9,634 nucleotides of DNA from Candidatus Adiutrix sp. (GCA_031285975.1 JAITVE010000187.1:1-9634); one strand, 5' to 3'. Counted from the stretch's first letter, positions 1 through 6,878 are shown. The notes: generated from the letters alone by a model not told the origin. Numbers and translations: made by a program.

Positions 1-65
1 GCTTGCCGCTTTCTGGCCGCGTGAAGCCGCACAATCTGGTAAAATGATGGCGGACGAAAAAAGGC

Positions 66-93
66 ATGGATCCCGGCTTTCGCCGGGATGACG
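66..93. repeat. Short palindromic hairpin, probably a dispersed intergenic repeat
   Basis: An 8-bp perfect stem, ATCCCGGC (70-77) and GCCGGGAT (82-89), encloses a 4-base loop. Read on the minus strand the loop is GAAA closed by C-G, a GNRA tetraloop, so the RNA hairpin would be very stable. It lies about 110 bases past the stop of the AbrB-type gene. On the minus strand a run of six T follows the stem after about nine bases, which is too far for a standard terminator. From memory, hairpins of this form (CATCCCGGC-GAAA-GCCGGGAT) are common dispersed intergenic repeats in several proteobacteria. Membership of such a family is an inference that needs a genome search. Confidence 0.55.
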
Positions 94-125
94 AGTATCT
101 ATTGGAAATAACATCTAAAGTTAGC

Positions 126-162
126 GAGCATCTTAGCGCTTTTCAGAGAAATTAAGATGCTC
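126..162. repeat. 10-bp inverted repeat downstream of the AbrB-type gene
   Basis: GAGCATCTTA (126-135) and TAAGATGCTC (153-162) are perfect reverse complements around a 17-base loop. The pair lies 39 bases past the stop codon of the minus-strand AbrB-type gene, so it would form at the 3' end of that mRNA. Neither strand has a T-run after the stem, so it is not a textbook intrinsic terminator. It may protect the 3' end or assist termination. The rest of bases 1-200 shows no coding potential that I can support. Confidence 0.45.
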
Positions 163-200
163 TTGCCCTGTGACAAACCGCTATACACGCCCCATCGGCA

Positions 201-1265
201 TCAGCGTTCCCGCTTCAGCAGCTTTTGCGTCACCAGTCGGGTTAAGGGCGGGGCAGTGAAGAGCACCAGGAGCATTCGGAAGGTCTGCATGGCCATGACG
301 AAGGCCACGTCGGCTCCGGCGGAGGCGGCGATGATGGCCACGGTTTCCACGCCGCCGGGGCTGGTGGCCAGGTAGGCGGTCAGGGGGTCAAGGTCTCCGG
401 CCCAGACCAGGAGGGCCGCGAACAGGGCGCAGAGGGCCATGAGGCTCAGAATGGCGGCCACGATTTTGCCCAGGGCCTGGGCCACGTTCTTCAGCACCTC
501 ACGGGTGAAGCGCAGGCCGATGGACGCGCCGATTAAAGCATAGGCCGCCACCAGCAGCCAGGGCGGCAAATCCAGCCGCAGGTAGCCGGTCTGGCTGAGC
601 AGAAGGCCGCCGATGAAGGGCGCGAGAATGGCTCTGCCCGGCAGCCGCAAAAGCTTGCCCAGATACACCGCCCCGCCCGTGAAGGCCAGGGTGACCGCGA
701 AGGAAGGCCAGTGGATCGCCGGGAACCAGACCGCCGCCGCCTTCCCGCCCGGCCCTATCCCCGCTATGCCGGAAACCAGGGCCGCGCCGATGGAAACCAG
801 GATGACGCGCAGGTATTGCATAAAAGCCACCATGCGCATATCCGCGCCGTAATCTTCGCTCATCACCACCATGGCCATAGCCGCGCCCGGCGAGACGCCC
901 CACATGGCCGTGGTGCCCGGCAGCACTTTGCGGCGCGACAGAATAACGCCGATGAACAGCGCGGCCGCCATGGCCCACACAGTGCCGCCCAAAAAAAGCG
1001 GCCAGGAGGCCCCCAGCCGGTCAAAAACCGTTATCGGCACCCGCTCGGCCATCATTATGCCCACTAAACCCTGCGAAAACAGGAAGGCCCGCGGGGGCAC
1101 GGCCAGCTTCACGCCCTTGAGGGACAGGACTATCGCGGCCAGCATGGGCCCCATCATGGCCGAAGCGGGCAGCCCCACGCTGTCCCAAATCACTTCCAGA
1201 ACCAGCGACAGGGCGATCAGGGCGGGCCAGCCCTTCATGATATCTTTCAGCCGCGCGGCGTTCAT
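201..1265 (-). CDS. AbrB-family (AbrB-duplication) integral membrane protein, putative transporter or regulator
   Basis: A 354-residue, very hydrophobic protein with about ten predicted membrane segments and an obvious internal duplication. SPGAAMAM (125-132), GADM (140-143) and MQYLR (149-153) in the first half match SPGGVETV (302-309), GADV (317-320) and MQTFR (326-330) in the second. This is the signature of the membrane 'AbrB duplication' family, often mislabelled ammonia monooxygenase or AbrB transcriptional regulator; it is unrelated to the Bacillus DNA-binding AbrB. No substrate is established that I can assign. The start is the ATG at 1265, preceded by a GGGGGA ribosome-binding site; an upstream in-frame start at 1322 lies inside the hairpin at 1305-1336 and is unlikely. 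It follows dctM on the same strand with a hairpin between, so it may be read through from the TRAP operon or from its own weak promoter (TATAAT at 1347-1352, poor -35). Confidence 0.85.
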   Translation of the reverse strand: MNAARLKDIMKGWPALIALSLVLEVIWDSVGLPASAMMGPMLAAIVLSLKGVKLAVPPRAFLFSQGLVGIMMAERVPITVFDRLGASWPLFLGGTVWAMAAALFIGVILSRRKVLPGTTAMWGVSPGAAMAMVVMSEDYGADMRMVAFMQYLRVILVSIGAALVSGIAGIGPGGKAAAVWFPAIHWPSFAVTLAFTGGAVYLGKLLRLPGRAILAPFIGGLLLSQTGYLRLDLPPWLLVAAYALIGASIGLRFTREVLKNVAQALGKIVAAILSLMALCALFAALLVWAGDLDPLTAYLATSPGGVETVAIIAASAGADVAFVMAMQTFRMLLVLFTAPPLTRLVTQKLLKRER

Positions 1266-1304
1266 AGCCAATCCCCCGGAATCCGTTCGGAAGCAACCGT
1301 AGCG

Positions 1305-1336
1305 AAACGCTCCGACCCTCAAGGGTCAGAGCGTTT
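1305..1336 (-). terminator. Candidate intrinsic terminator or leader hairpin between dctM and the AbrB-type gene
   Basis: AAACGCTCCGACCC (1305-1318) pairs with the complementary arm 1323-1336 across a 4-base loop, with one C-A mismatch (1313/1328). It starts 34 bases after the dctM stop. The minus-strand stem is followed by only three T (TTTCGC), so termination in the operon direction would be partial. The plus-strand side has TTTTTAT after the stem, a better U-tract, but no plus-strand gene is upstream. A perfect minus-strand TATAAT at 1347-1352, with only a weak -35 match, lies just before it. The hairpin could therefore also be the 5' leader of a transcript starting near 1340. Confidence 0.5.
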
Positions 1337-1369
1337 TTATACACCAATTATACCGAAATAGCAAAGCGC

Positions 1370-2659
1370 TTACATGAACACGCTCGGCAGCCAGGTGGCA
1401 ATCGCCGGGAAGAACATGACCAGGAAGGTCACGGCCAGCTCAATGCCAATGCAGTGGAAGAGTTCGGGGAAGGTTTCCTCGATTTTCACGCCCACAATCT
1501 GGCAGGTGGTGATGAGGCACAGGCCCACCGGCGGGGTGATGCCGCTGGAAGTCAGGGCCATGCACATGAACATGCCGAAGTGCAGCGGCTCAATGTTCAT
1601 CGCCAAGGCAATGGGCAGCAGAATGGGCGTGACCATGACGATGATGGCGATGGTCTCCAGAAAGCAGCCCAGCACAAAGACTATCAGCAGGGTGATGAGG
1701 AAGAAGCCTATCTCGCTGTTAATGTATTGCACGAAGAAGGCGGCCATGGTCGCCGGGACGTTTTCCACGGTCATGGCGTAGCTGAAAGCCACCGAGGCCC
1801 CCATCATGCCGATGATGCGGCCGGAGCGGGCCACGGATTCGATGAAGATGGTGGCCGTCTGCCGCACCGTGATTTCGCGGTAGATCACCAGGGCCAGGAA
1901 CAGCGACCACACCACGGAGATCACCGCCGCCTCAGTGGCCGTGGCAATGCCGAACATGATGCTGCCCATGATGAACAGCGGCGTGGTCAGGGGCAGGATG
2001 GCGTCGATGAAGGAATCGCGCAGTTCCTTGCCGCTGAAGCTCACCCGGCTGCCGTCCGCCAGCACGCCGTAATTGCGCTTGCGGCTCTGGTAAATGCTGT
2101 AGGCGGCCAGGCCCCCGGCGAAGAGAAGGCCCGGGATGATGCCGCCGATGAAGAGGCTCCCAATGGATATGCCCGCCGTGGCCCCGAACATGACCATGAC
2201 GATGCTCGGGGGAATGACCACCCCCAGGAGCCCCGAAGCGGACATGATGGCCCCGGTGAAACCGTCGCGGTAGCCGGTGCGCTTCATCTCCGGCACCACA
2301 ATGCTGCCGATGGAGGCCGCCGTGGCCGGGGCCGAGCCGCAGATGCTGCCGAACATGGCGCAGGAGACCACGCCCGTCACCGCAATGCCGCCGCTCAAGT
2401 GCCCCACCAGGGCGCTGGCGAAGCGCAGCATCCGGCGGCTGATGCCGCCGTTGCTCATCAAATCGCCCGCCAAAAGGAAGAAGGGGATGGCCAGGATGGT
2501 GAAGGAATCAACCCCGGCCACCAGCTTGGTGATAAGCTGCATCATGGGGATGCCGTTGGCCATGAAATAGGCCGCCGCCGACAGGGCCAGGGAAAAGACG
2601 ATGGGCACGCCCAGGGCCAGCATCACAAAAAACGAACCGAACAGCAGAAGCAGCATCAT
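1370..2659 (-). CDS. dctM: TRAP transporter large permease subunit (DctM family)
   Basis: A 429-residue integral membrane protein, the usual length for the large subunit of tripartite ATP-independent periplasmic transporters, which carries the sodium-coupled transport path. Family hallmarks are visible: IPFFLLAGDLMSNGGISRRM near 58-77, GHLSGG (86-91), the Gly/Ser/Ala-rich GSICGSAPATAASIGSI (104-120), VPEM-x5-GY (122-130), LGVVIPPSIVM (145-155), and a second half with the paired GITPPVGL motif near the C-terminus. The ATG at 2659 overlaps the dctQ stop as ATGA, and GGAGGG sits six bases upstream inside dctQ, so the two membrane subunits are translationally coupled. It works with DctQ (2656-3144) and DctP (3253-4266). 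The substrate is unknown; TRAP systems usually carry organic acids. Confidence 0.95.
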   Translation of the reverse strand: MMLLLLFGSFFVMLALGVPIVFSLALSAAAYFMANGIPMMQLITKLVAGVDSFTILAIPFFLLAGDLMSNGGISRRMLRFASALVGHLSGGIAVTGVVSCAMFGSICGSAPATAASIGSIVVPEMKRTGYRDGFTGAIMSASGLLGVVIPPSIVMVMFGATAGISIGSLFIGGIIPGLLFAGGLAAYSIYQSRKRNYGVLADGSRVSFSGKELRDSFIDAILPLTTPLFIMGSIMFGIATATEAAVISVVWSLFLALVIYREITVRQTATIFIESVARSGRIIGMMGASVAFSYAMTVENVPATMAAFFVQYINSEIGFFLITLLIVFVLGCFLETIAIIVMVTPILLPIALAMNIEPLHFGMFMCMALTSSGITPPVGLCLITTCQIVGVKIEETFPELFHCIGIELAVTFLVMFFPAIATWLPSVFM

Positions 2660-3144
2660 GCCGCACCCTCCCCCTTCCGGCGACCGGGCCGGAAAAATTG
2701 TATCAAGTCGTAGGCGGACTTATAGGACATCAAAAAGAAACTTAACGGCACCACGGCATATTTCAGGGAGTTGGGAAAATGCAGCACCGGGCTGATAAAG
2801 CGGTGGTTGCGGAGGGTGCTGTTGAAACTCACCACCCCGCCCGCGAACAGGGTCACGCAGAGGGCCAGGGTCAAAACCAGCTTCAGCCGGGCCTGGTTGC
2901 GGGGCGAAAGGCGATCCACCACCACGGTCACCGAGGGGTGCCCCTCTTCGGAAAAATAAACCAGGGTGATGCCCAAAAACGATACCCAGACCAGCAGCAG
3001 GCGGGCCATTTCATCGCTCCAGGCCAGCGGGCTGGCAAAGAAATATCGCAGCACCACCTGCATGAAAACAATGACCACCAGGGCCGAAAACAGGGCCAGG
3101 CACGCGGCGCGCAGGCCTTTGACGATGTAGGAATTCAGTATCAA
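2656..3144 (-). CDS. dctQ: TRAP transporter small permease subunit (DctQ family)
   Basis: A 162-residue protein with four membrane segments (about 12-32, 47-66, 88-108, 128-148), as expected of DctQ. The conserved QVVLRYFF...P..WSDEMAR block sits at 29-48 with the WSDE signature at 42-45, followed by LLVWVSFLG. The only plausible start is TTG at 3144: it is preceded by GAGGGG with a six-base spacer, and the next in-frame Met (residue 28) is inside the first membrane helix. A TTG start here, plus the hairpin just upstream, may keep the membrane subunits scarce relative to the binding protein. It overlaps dctM by four bases. Confidence 0.93.
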   Translation of the reverse strand: MILNSYIVKGLRAACLALFSALVVIVFMQVVLRYFFASPLAWSDEMARLLLVWVSFLGITLVYFSEEGHPSVTVVVDRLSPRNQARLKLVLTLALCVTLFAGGVVSFNSTLRNHRFISPVLHFPNSLKYAVVPLSFFLMSYKSAYDLIQFFRPGRRKGEGAA

Positions 3145-3186
3145 GGAACACCCCTCAAAACATCATATATAGTTAGGGTTTTACCG

Positions 3187-3254
3187 GAGCCCGGTCGGGC
3201 CGCGCGAATCGCGCCTCACGCGGCCCAGCCGGTTCGGTTCGCCCGACAGGGCTC
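3187..3254 (-). repeat. Large GC-rich inverted repeat between dctP and dctQ
   Basis: The outer arms 3187-3200 and 3241-3254 are reverse complements over 14 bases with one mismatch. The right arm overlaps the dctP stop codon. Inside are nested alternatives: GGGCCGCG (3197-3204) with CGCGGCCC (3219-3226), and GCGCGA (3202-3207) with TCGCGC (3209-3214). No T-run follows on the minus strand, so it is not a simple terminator. Placed just past a highly expressed periplasmic binding-protein gene, it is best read as an intercistronic structure that stabilises the dctP message and/or lets only some polymerases reach dctQM, as described for malE-malF type operons. The role is an inference. Confidence 0.65.
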
Positions 3255-4266
3255 AATAACCGGCGTATTTCCGGTACAGATCCATCAGCTCTTTGCCGAT
3301 AACTTCTTTTTCGTATTTGTCATACAAGGGTTTCAGGGCCTCGGCAAAGGCGGCCTTGTCCACTTCGTTCACTTCCATGCCCTTCTGGCGCATAACGTCG
3401 GCCAGGGTCACGTCCTCAACGGCGATGCGGGCGCGGACGTTGGCCACGGCGGTGACCATTTCTTCCATCATGATGGCGCGCCATTCTTCCGGCAGCGACT
3501 GCCAGACCTGCTCGTTGATGAGCACGCACTCGTTCGTCCAGAAGTGGCCGGTGAGGGACAGGTACTTTTGCACTTCATACAGCGAGGAGGAGTTGATGGT
3601 GGTCAGGGGCGTTTCCTGGCCGTCCACAACCTTCTGCTGGAGCGCGGTGAAAAGCTCGTTGAAGCCCATGGAGATAGTCATGGCCCCCAGGGTTTCAAAC
3701 ACCGCCCGGCGCAGGTCGGAGTTGGTGGTGCGCAGCTTAATGCCCTTCATGTCTTCGGGCTTGGCAATGGGCCGCACGTTGTTGGTCAGGTGGCGGAAGC
3801 CGAGCTCGATGAAGCCCAGGTTGCGGATTTCGCCGGAGTCGGCAATGATTTTGTTGATGGCCGCGCCGTAGTCGCCGTCCAGGGCCGCGTACCCGGCTTC
3901 GCGGGTGGCGAACATGTAGGGCAAGTCTTCAATGATGAGTTCCGGGTGCAGGGTGCTCTGGAAAGCGATGGACTGGAGGCTCATTTCCAGGCTGCCCATG
4001 AACAGCGATTCCAGCATTTCCGCCTCGCTGCCCAGCAGCGAGTCGCCCATCACCTGGACGGTGACGCCGCCCTTGGTGCGCTCATTGACCCGTTTGCCCC
4101 AGGCGTTCAGTTCGTCATTGATGACCGAAGCGCTGCCGGAGGCAAAGGTGTTGCCGATTTTCAGGGTGACAGGTTTGGGATCAGCCGCCATCAGCGGGGC
4201 GCTTCCCATAACGACAAACAACAGCGCGGTCAAAAGACCGCCGACCAACGGACGGATTTGTTTCAT
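3253..4266 (-). CDS. dctP: TRAP transporter periplasmic substrate-binding protein (DctP family)
   Basis: A 337-residue secreted protein, normal length for DctP. It begins with a classical signal peptide: KQIR, a hydrophobic stretch from about residue 7 to 23, and likely cleavage at APLMA-AD (27/28). The mature part carries family motifs: GFRHLTN (156-162), PEDMKGIKLRTTNS (170-183) with Arg179, the arginine that usually binds the ligand carboxylate in this family, and the ELFTALQQ...VDGQETP stretch further on. The start ATG has AAGGAG seven bases upstream, the strongest ribosome-binding site of the three TRAP genes, consistent with high demand for the binding protein. The ligand is probably an organic acid, by family knowledge; nothing here identifies which one. 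Confidence 0.95.
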   Translation of the reverse strand: MKQIRPLVGGLLTALLFVVMGSAPLMAADPKPVTLKIGNTFASGSASVINDELNAWGKRVNERTKGGVTVQVMGDSLLGSEAEMLESLFMGSLEMSLQSIAFQSTLHPELIIEDLPYMFATREAGYAALDGDYGAAINKIIADSGEIRNLGFIELGFRHLTNNVRPIAKPEDMKGIKLRTTNSDLRRAVFETLGAMTISMGFNELFTALQQKVVDGQETPLTTINSSSLYEVQKYLSLTGHFWTNECVLINEQVWQSLPEEWRAIMMEEMVTAVANVRARIAVEDVTLADVMRQKGMEVNEVDKAAFAEALKPLYDKYEKEVIGKELMDLYRKYAGY

Positions 4267-4313
4267 TTTCGTGCTCCTTGCAGCGAAGAGGTTGCGGTCA
4301 AAGCCTCACGGGA

Positions 4314-4862
4314 CTAAATCATCCCTTTGAAAGCCTTCAGCGACATGAAATTCAACGTGTCTATTTTATATATGAGCACCGCCTCGGGCGTTCTGTACCC
4401 GCCGTCGCCTTCGGCGGCGTGGGTGGCGATGATGTGGGAAATCTCCCAGGGCAGGCCGTGCTTCACAGCCAGCCCGGCCCCGGAAAAGGGGTGCCGCATG
4501 AGCTTGCCGATGGGCGATTTTTCGAAACCGCCGTCCGCTTTCTGCTGGTATTCCACGATTTTGCCCACATCGTGCAGGATGCCCCCGGCGATGAGGTAAT
4601 CGTAATTGAGGGGATAGGCCCCGTAAAAGGCGCCGTAATCCTTATACACGGAATCCAGCATGTGGGTGATGGCCCGCACGTGGGTGCGGTAGCTCACATC
4701 GTTGTTGGGAATCAACAGGGTGAAGGGCAGCTTGTCGAGGTCGGCAGGTTGAAAGCCGCCGATTTCAAGGGCTTCCTGATTCACCCGGATGGTTTTTTCG
4801 CGCAGTTCCCCGTCCTTGATCCATTCAATTTCGGGAAAAAGTTCCAGCCATGTTTTGTGCAT
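4314..4862 (-). CDS. HD-domain protein, putative metal-dependent phosphohydrolase
   Basis: A 182-residue protein with the HD-superfamily metal site: His61 (RTHVRAITHM), the His97-Asp98 doublet (GGILHDVGKI), His124 (HPFSG), His148 (ATHAAEGDGG) and Asp168 (IYKIDTLN). HD proteins usually hydrolyse phosphoesters or nucleotides; the substrate here is unknown. It sits between the methyltransferase gene and dctP in the same run. I chose the ATG at 4862 because AGAAAGG lies nine bases upstream. A GTG at 4892 in the same frame overlaps the preceding stop (GTGA) and would add ten residues, but lacks a clear ribosome-binding site. A third metal-site histidine region resembles HD-GYP or metal-HD hydrolases, but no GYP motif is present. 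Confidence 0.85.
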   Translation of the reverse strand: MHKTWLELFPEIEWIKDGELREKTIRVNQEALEIGGFQPADLDKLPFTLLIPNNDVSYRTHVRAITHMLDSVYKDYGAFYGAYPLNYDYLIAGGILHDVGKIVEYQQKADGGFEKSPIGKLMRHPFSGAGLAVKHGLPWEISHIIATHAAEGDGGYRTPEAVLIYKIDTLNFMSLKAFKGMI

Positions 4863-4888
4863 TGCCGTCAGCCTTTCTATAAAAAGTT

Positions 4889-5923
4889 TCACTCATAAAC
4901 GCCGTAGTCACGGGCGGCCTCGACCATAGCCCGGATGTTCTCCGGGGGGGTGAGGGGCGACATGTTGCAGCCCGCCCCCAGCACCAGGCCCAGCCCCTCT
5001 TTGCCGTCCAGCACGCCTTTGGCCAGTTCGGTGACCCGCTCGGCCGGGGCTTCCATCAGTTCCACCGGGCTGACGTTGCCGATCATGGCCAGGCGGCTGC
5101 CCAGCTTTTCGCGGGCCGCGGCCATGTCCACGGGCGCGTCGATGTCGGCGGAGCGGATGCCGGTCTCGGCCACGTCCAGCAAAATCGGGTCGAGCTTGCC
5201 GCAGATGTGCATGGTCTGGTAGGGGTGCCCGGCCTCGCGGAAGGCGGTCATCAGCCGCTCATGGCGCGGCTTGACGAAACGGCGGTAATGGGCCGGGCCC
5301 ATCATGCTCACCGAGCAGCTGGCCTCGCCGAAGGTGATGCAGTTGGCCCCGGCCTTATACATGGCCGAGCCGTAGGCGAAACTGACTTCCACGGCGAAAT
5401 CAAGAAGCTTTTCCAAGAACTCCGGGTTCTTGAAAATCATCATCATGGCATTGGGCACGCCCACCAGCTGCGCGGCCACATTCATCGGCCCCTGCACGGT
5501 GGCGGCAATGAAGGTGTTGTCGCCCACCTGGGAACGGGCCAGGGACACGACTTTCTGCATCAGCGGCATCCGCCCGTCGGTCAGGGGGTTGGGCATTTTC
5601 AGGCGGTCGAAATCCGCCGGGGTTTTGATGGGATGCTCCACCAGCGAACCGCCCGCGTCTTCGGGGTAGGCCACCTTGCCGCCCATGGCCTCGACTTCCA
5701 CGGTCACGTCGCAGGAAACCCGCACGCCGTCATAGCCGTAGGTTTTATAGCTGGTCACCAGGGCCTCGGCAAAGCGTTCCGGGTCGCGCAAAATCTGCCC
5801 GACCTTGAGGCCAATGGCCCGCGAACTGGCCAGGGCGTTATTCAAAAACACCGGCACCCGGTCGGGCCGCTCAAAGTTGAGGGCCGCCATCATGCGGTCT
5901 AAAGAGGTATACTGTTTCATCAT
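4889..5923 (-). CDS. UroD-family (MtaA/MtbA/CmuA-like) zinc-dependent methyltransferase
   Basis: A 344-residue cytosolic protein of the uroporphyrinogen decarboxylase fold. It keeps the His-x-Cys...Cys zinc site of corrinoid methyltransferases: His239-Ile-Cys241 in MHICGK and Cys319 in GAGCNMSPLTPPEN. It lacks the N-terminal arginine-rich PVWxMRQAGR motif of true heme-pathway UroD, so decarboxylation of uroporphyrinogen is unlikely. FGEASCS (198-204) occupies the place of the family's conserved acidic loop. Characterised relatives move methyl groups between a corrinoid protein and a thiol such as coenzyme M, but many family members are uncharacterised. The start ATG (first of two) has GGGGAG eight bases upstream. 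The gene is 50 bases after the aldolase gene and its stop abuts the HD gene, so the three are one operon. No corrinoid protein or MtaB-like partner is visible. Confidence 0.85.
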   Translation of the reverse strand: MMKQYTSLDRMMAALNFERPDRVPVFLNNALASSRAIGLKVGQILRDPERFAEALVTSYKTYGYDGVRVSCDVTVEVEAMGGKVAYPEDAGGSLVEHPIKTPADFDRLKMPNPLTDGRMPLMQKVVSLARSQVGDNTFIAATVQGPMNVAAQLVGVPNAMMMIFKNPEFLEKLLDFAVEVSFAYGSAMYKAGANCITFGEASCSVSMMGPAHYRRFVKPRHERLMTAFREAGHPYQTMHICGKLDPILLDVAETGIRSADIDAPVDMAAAREKLGSRLAMIGNVSPVELMEAPAERVTELAKGVLDGKEGLGLVLGAGCNMSPLTPPENIRAMVEAARDYGVYE

Positions 5924-5973
5924 AGGCTGGTCTCCCCTTCCAAAGCAAGGTCAAACACGACAATAGAGAAAAA

Positions 5974-6717
5974 TCAGCGCCGGACTTCGCCGCCGAAGCC
6001 GCTTTCCGGGCCGTCAGCGGCGCGCTTCATCATGTCCAGCACCCAGTCCGGGGTCAGCTCCGGCAGGGAGCCGCCATTTTCCCGCGCCAGGCGGTAAGCG
6101 TCAATGACTTCGCGGCGTTCCTGCTCGTAGGCCATCTTTTTCTCGGCCCGCGCCAGCACGTCCGCCACCAGGGGGCCGGGGATGACCGTCACCCCGTCGG
6201 CGTTGCCCATCACCACGTCGCCGGGGTCAACCCGCACCCCGCCGCAGTTGATGGAGCCATTGATGACCCCGCCGTAATTTTTCACCGGCCCGCGCTGGGT
6301 GAGGCCCCGGCAGAAGACCGGCAGGCCCAGCTCTTCCAGCTCGCCCCGGTCGCGCGCGTAGCCGTCGATAACAATGCCCGCCAGGCCCACGGCCCGCGCC
6401 GCGCCGCCGATGAGCCCGCCCACATAGGCCCGCTCGTCGCAGCCCTGGCCGTCGATGACCAGCACATACCCCGCCGGAGCGCCGTAGGTGGCCACATGCA
6501 CGGGGAAGTTATCCCCGGCGGCGGTTTCCACGGTCAGGGCCGGGCCGAGCACCCGCATGGTAGGGTTCAGGGGTTTGATGGCCCCCGTCAGGCAGCCGTC
6601 CCTGGGCAGGCCGAAACCGGACAGGCCGTCGCACAAAAGAGCCGGGTCAAGCCGCTCAAGCCGTTGTATTATATCGGCCCCCAGGGGTTTGGCCGGTGGG
6701 TGGATAATGGTTTTCAT
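5974..6717 (-). CDS. RraA-family protein, putative class II 4-hydroxy-4-methyl-2-oxoglutarate-type aldolase
   Basis: A 247-residue cytosolic protein. The RraA fold is visible as LLCDGLSG (27-34), the Gly-rich GGLIGGAARAVGLAGIVIDG (100-119), then ARD with Arg122-Asp123, and PGDVVMGNADGVTVIP (165-180). Arg-Asp at this position matches the catalytic Arg and metal-binding Asp of Pseudomonas HMG/CHA aldolase. E. coli RraA, the RNase E inhibitor, lacks that Asp, so an enzymatic role is favoured: retro-aldol cleavage giving pyruvate, or oxaloacetate decarboxylation. The C-terminal extension past 180 (about 65 residues, partly helical) is typical of enzyme-type members. The start ATG has a near-perfect GGAGGT six bases upstream, and the gene is first in the operon. 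Confidence 0.85.
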   Translation of the reverse strand: MKTIIHPPAKPLGADIIQRLERLDPALLCDGLSGFGLPRDGCLTGAIKPLNPTMRVLGPALTVETAAGDNFPVHVATYGAPAGYVLVIDGQGCDERAYVGGLIGGAARAVGLAGIVIDGYARDRGELEELGLPVFCRGLTQRGPVKNYGGVINGSINCGGVRVDPGDVVMGNADGVTVIPGPLVADVLARAEKKMAYEQERREVIDAYRLARENGGSLPELTPDWVLDMMKRAADGPESGFGGEVRR

Positions 6718-6763
6718 ATGGTGACCTCCGTCAAAATGTATTTTTTATTTCTTATTTATGTAA

Positions 6764-6792
6764 AATGTATCACATAATTCATTGACCGTCAA
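6764..6792 (-). promoter_or_regulatory. Promoter of the rraA-mtaA-HD-dctPQM operon
   Basis: On the minus strand the -35 is TTGACG (6787-6792, five of six to consensus), followed by an exact 17-base spacer and -10 TACATT (6764-6769, four of six). A start near 6757 would give about a 40-base leader before the aldolase ATG at 6717. The -35 is half of the palindrome at 6781-6793, so a repressor bound there would block this promoter. Confidence 0.7.
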
Positions 6793-6793
6793 T
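6781..6793. promoter_or_regulatory. 13-bp palindrome, probable operator in the divergent promoter region
   Basis: ATTGAC-C-GTCAAT is a perfect 6-bp inverted repeat around one base. It holds the -35 boxes of both divergent promoters, which share base 6787. Nearby are a second imperfect inverted repeat, TTATGT (6756-6761) and ACATAA (6772-6777), and a direct repeat AAAATGTAT (6733-6741 and 6762-6770). These are plausible sites for the divergently encoded RpiR regulator. That the regulator binds here is an inference from position and symmetry. Confidence 0.55.
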
Positions 6794-6810
6794 CACTTTT
6801 ACAGTACAAT
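6782..6810 (+). promoter_or_regulatory. Promoter of the RpiR-family regulator gene
   Basis: On the plus strand the -35 is TTGACC (6782-6787), followed by an exact 17-base spacer and -10 TACAAT (6805-6810, five of six). A start near 6817 gives about a 62-base leader before the ATG at 6879. It is back to back with the operon promoter, so both cannot be occupied by RNA polymerase at once. Confidence 0.7.
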
Positions 6811-6878
6811 TTTTTTACCATCATGAGGTATCATATCTGTAAGCCGGGTTGCGCCGGAACAACGGGAGTTTTTCGAGA

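Noticed and set aside
1454..4317. Long plus-strand open frames opposite dctM, dctQ and dctP (419 and 512 codons)
   Set aside because: They are antisense shadows of well-supported TRAP genes in GC-rich DNA. The translations are rich in His, Gln, Gly and Asp with no domain motif, and no ribosome-binding sites fit.
4889..5923. Heme-pathway uroporphyrinogen decarboxylase (HemE)
   Set aside because: The N-terminal arginine-rich motif is missing and the His-x-Cys...Cys zinc site of methyltransferases is present; no other heme genes are nearby.
5974..6717. RraA as regulator of RNase E
   Set aside because: The Arg122-Asp123 catalytic pair is kept and the protein is longer than E. coli RraA; the catabolic context favours an enzyme.
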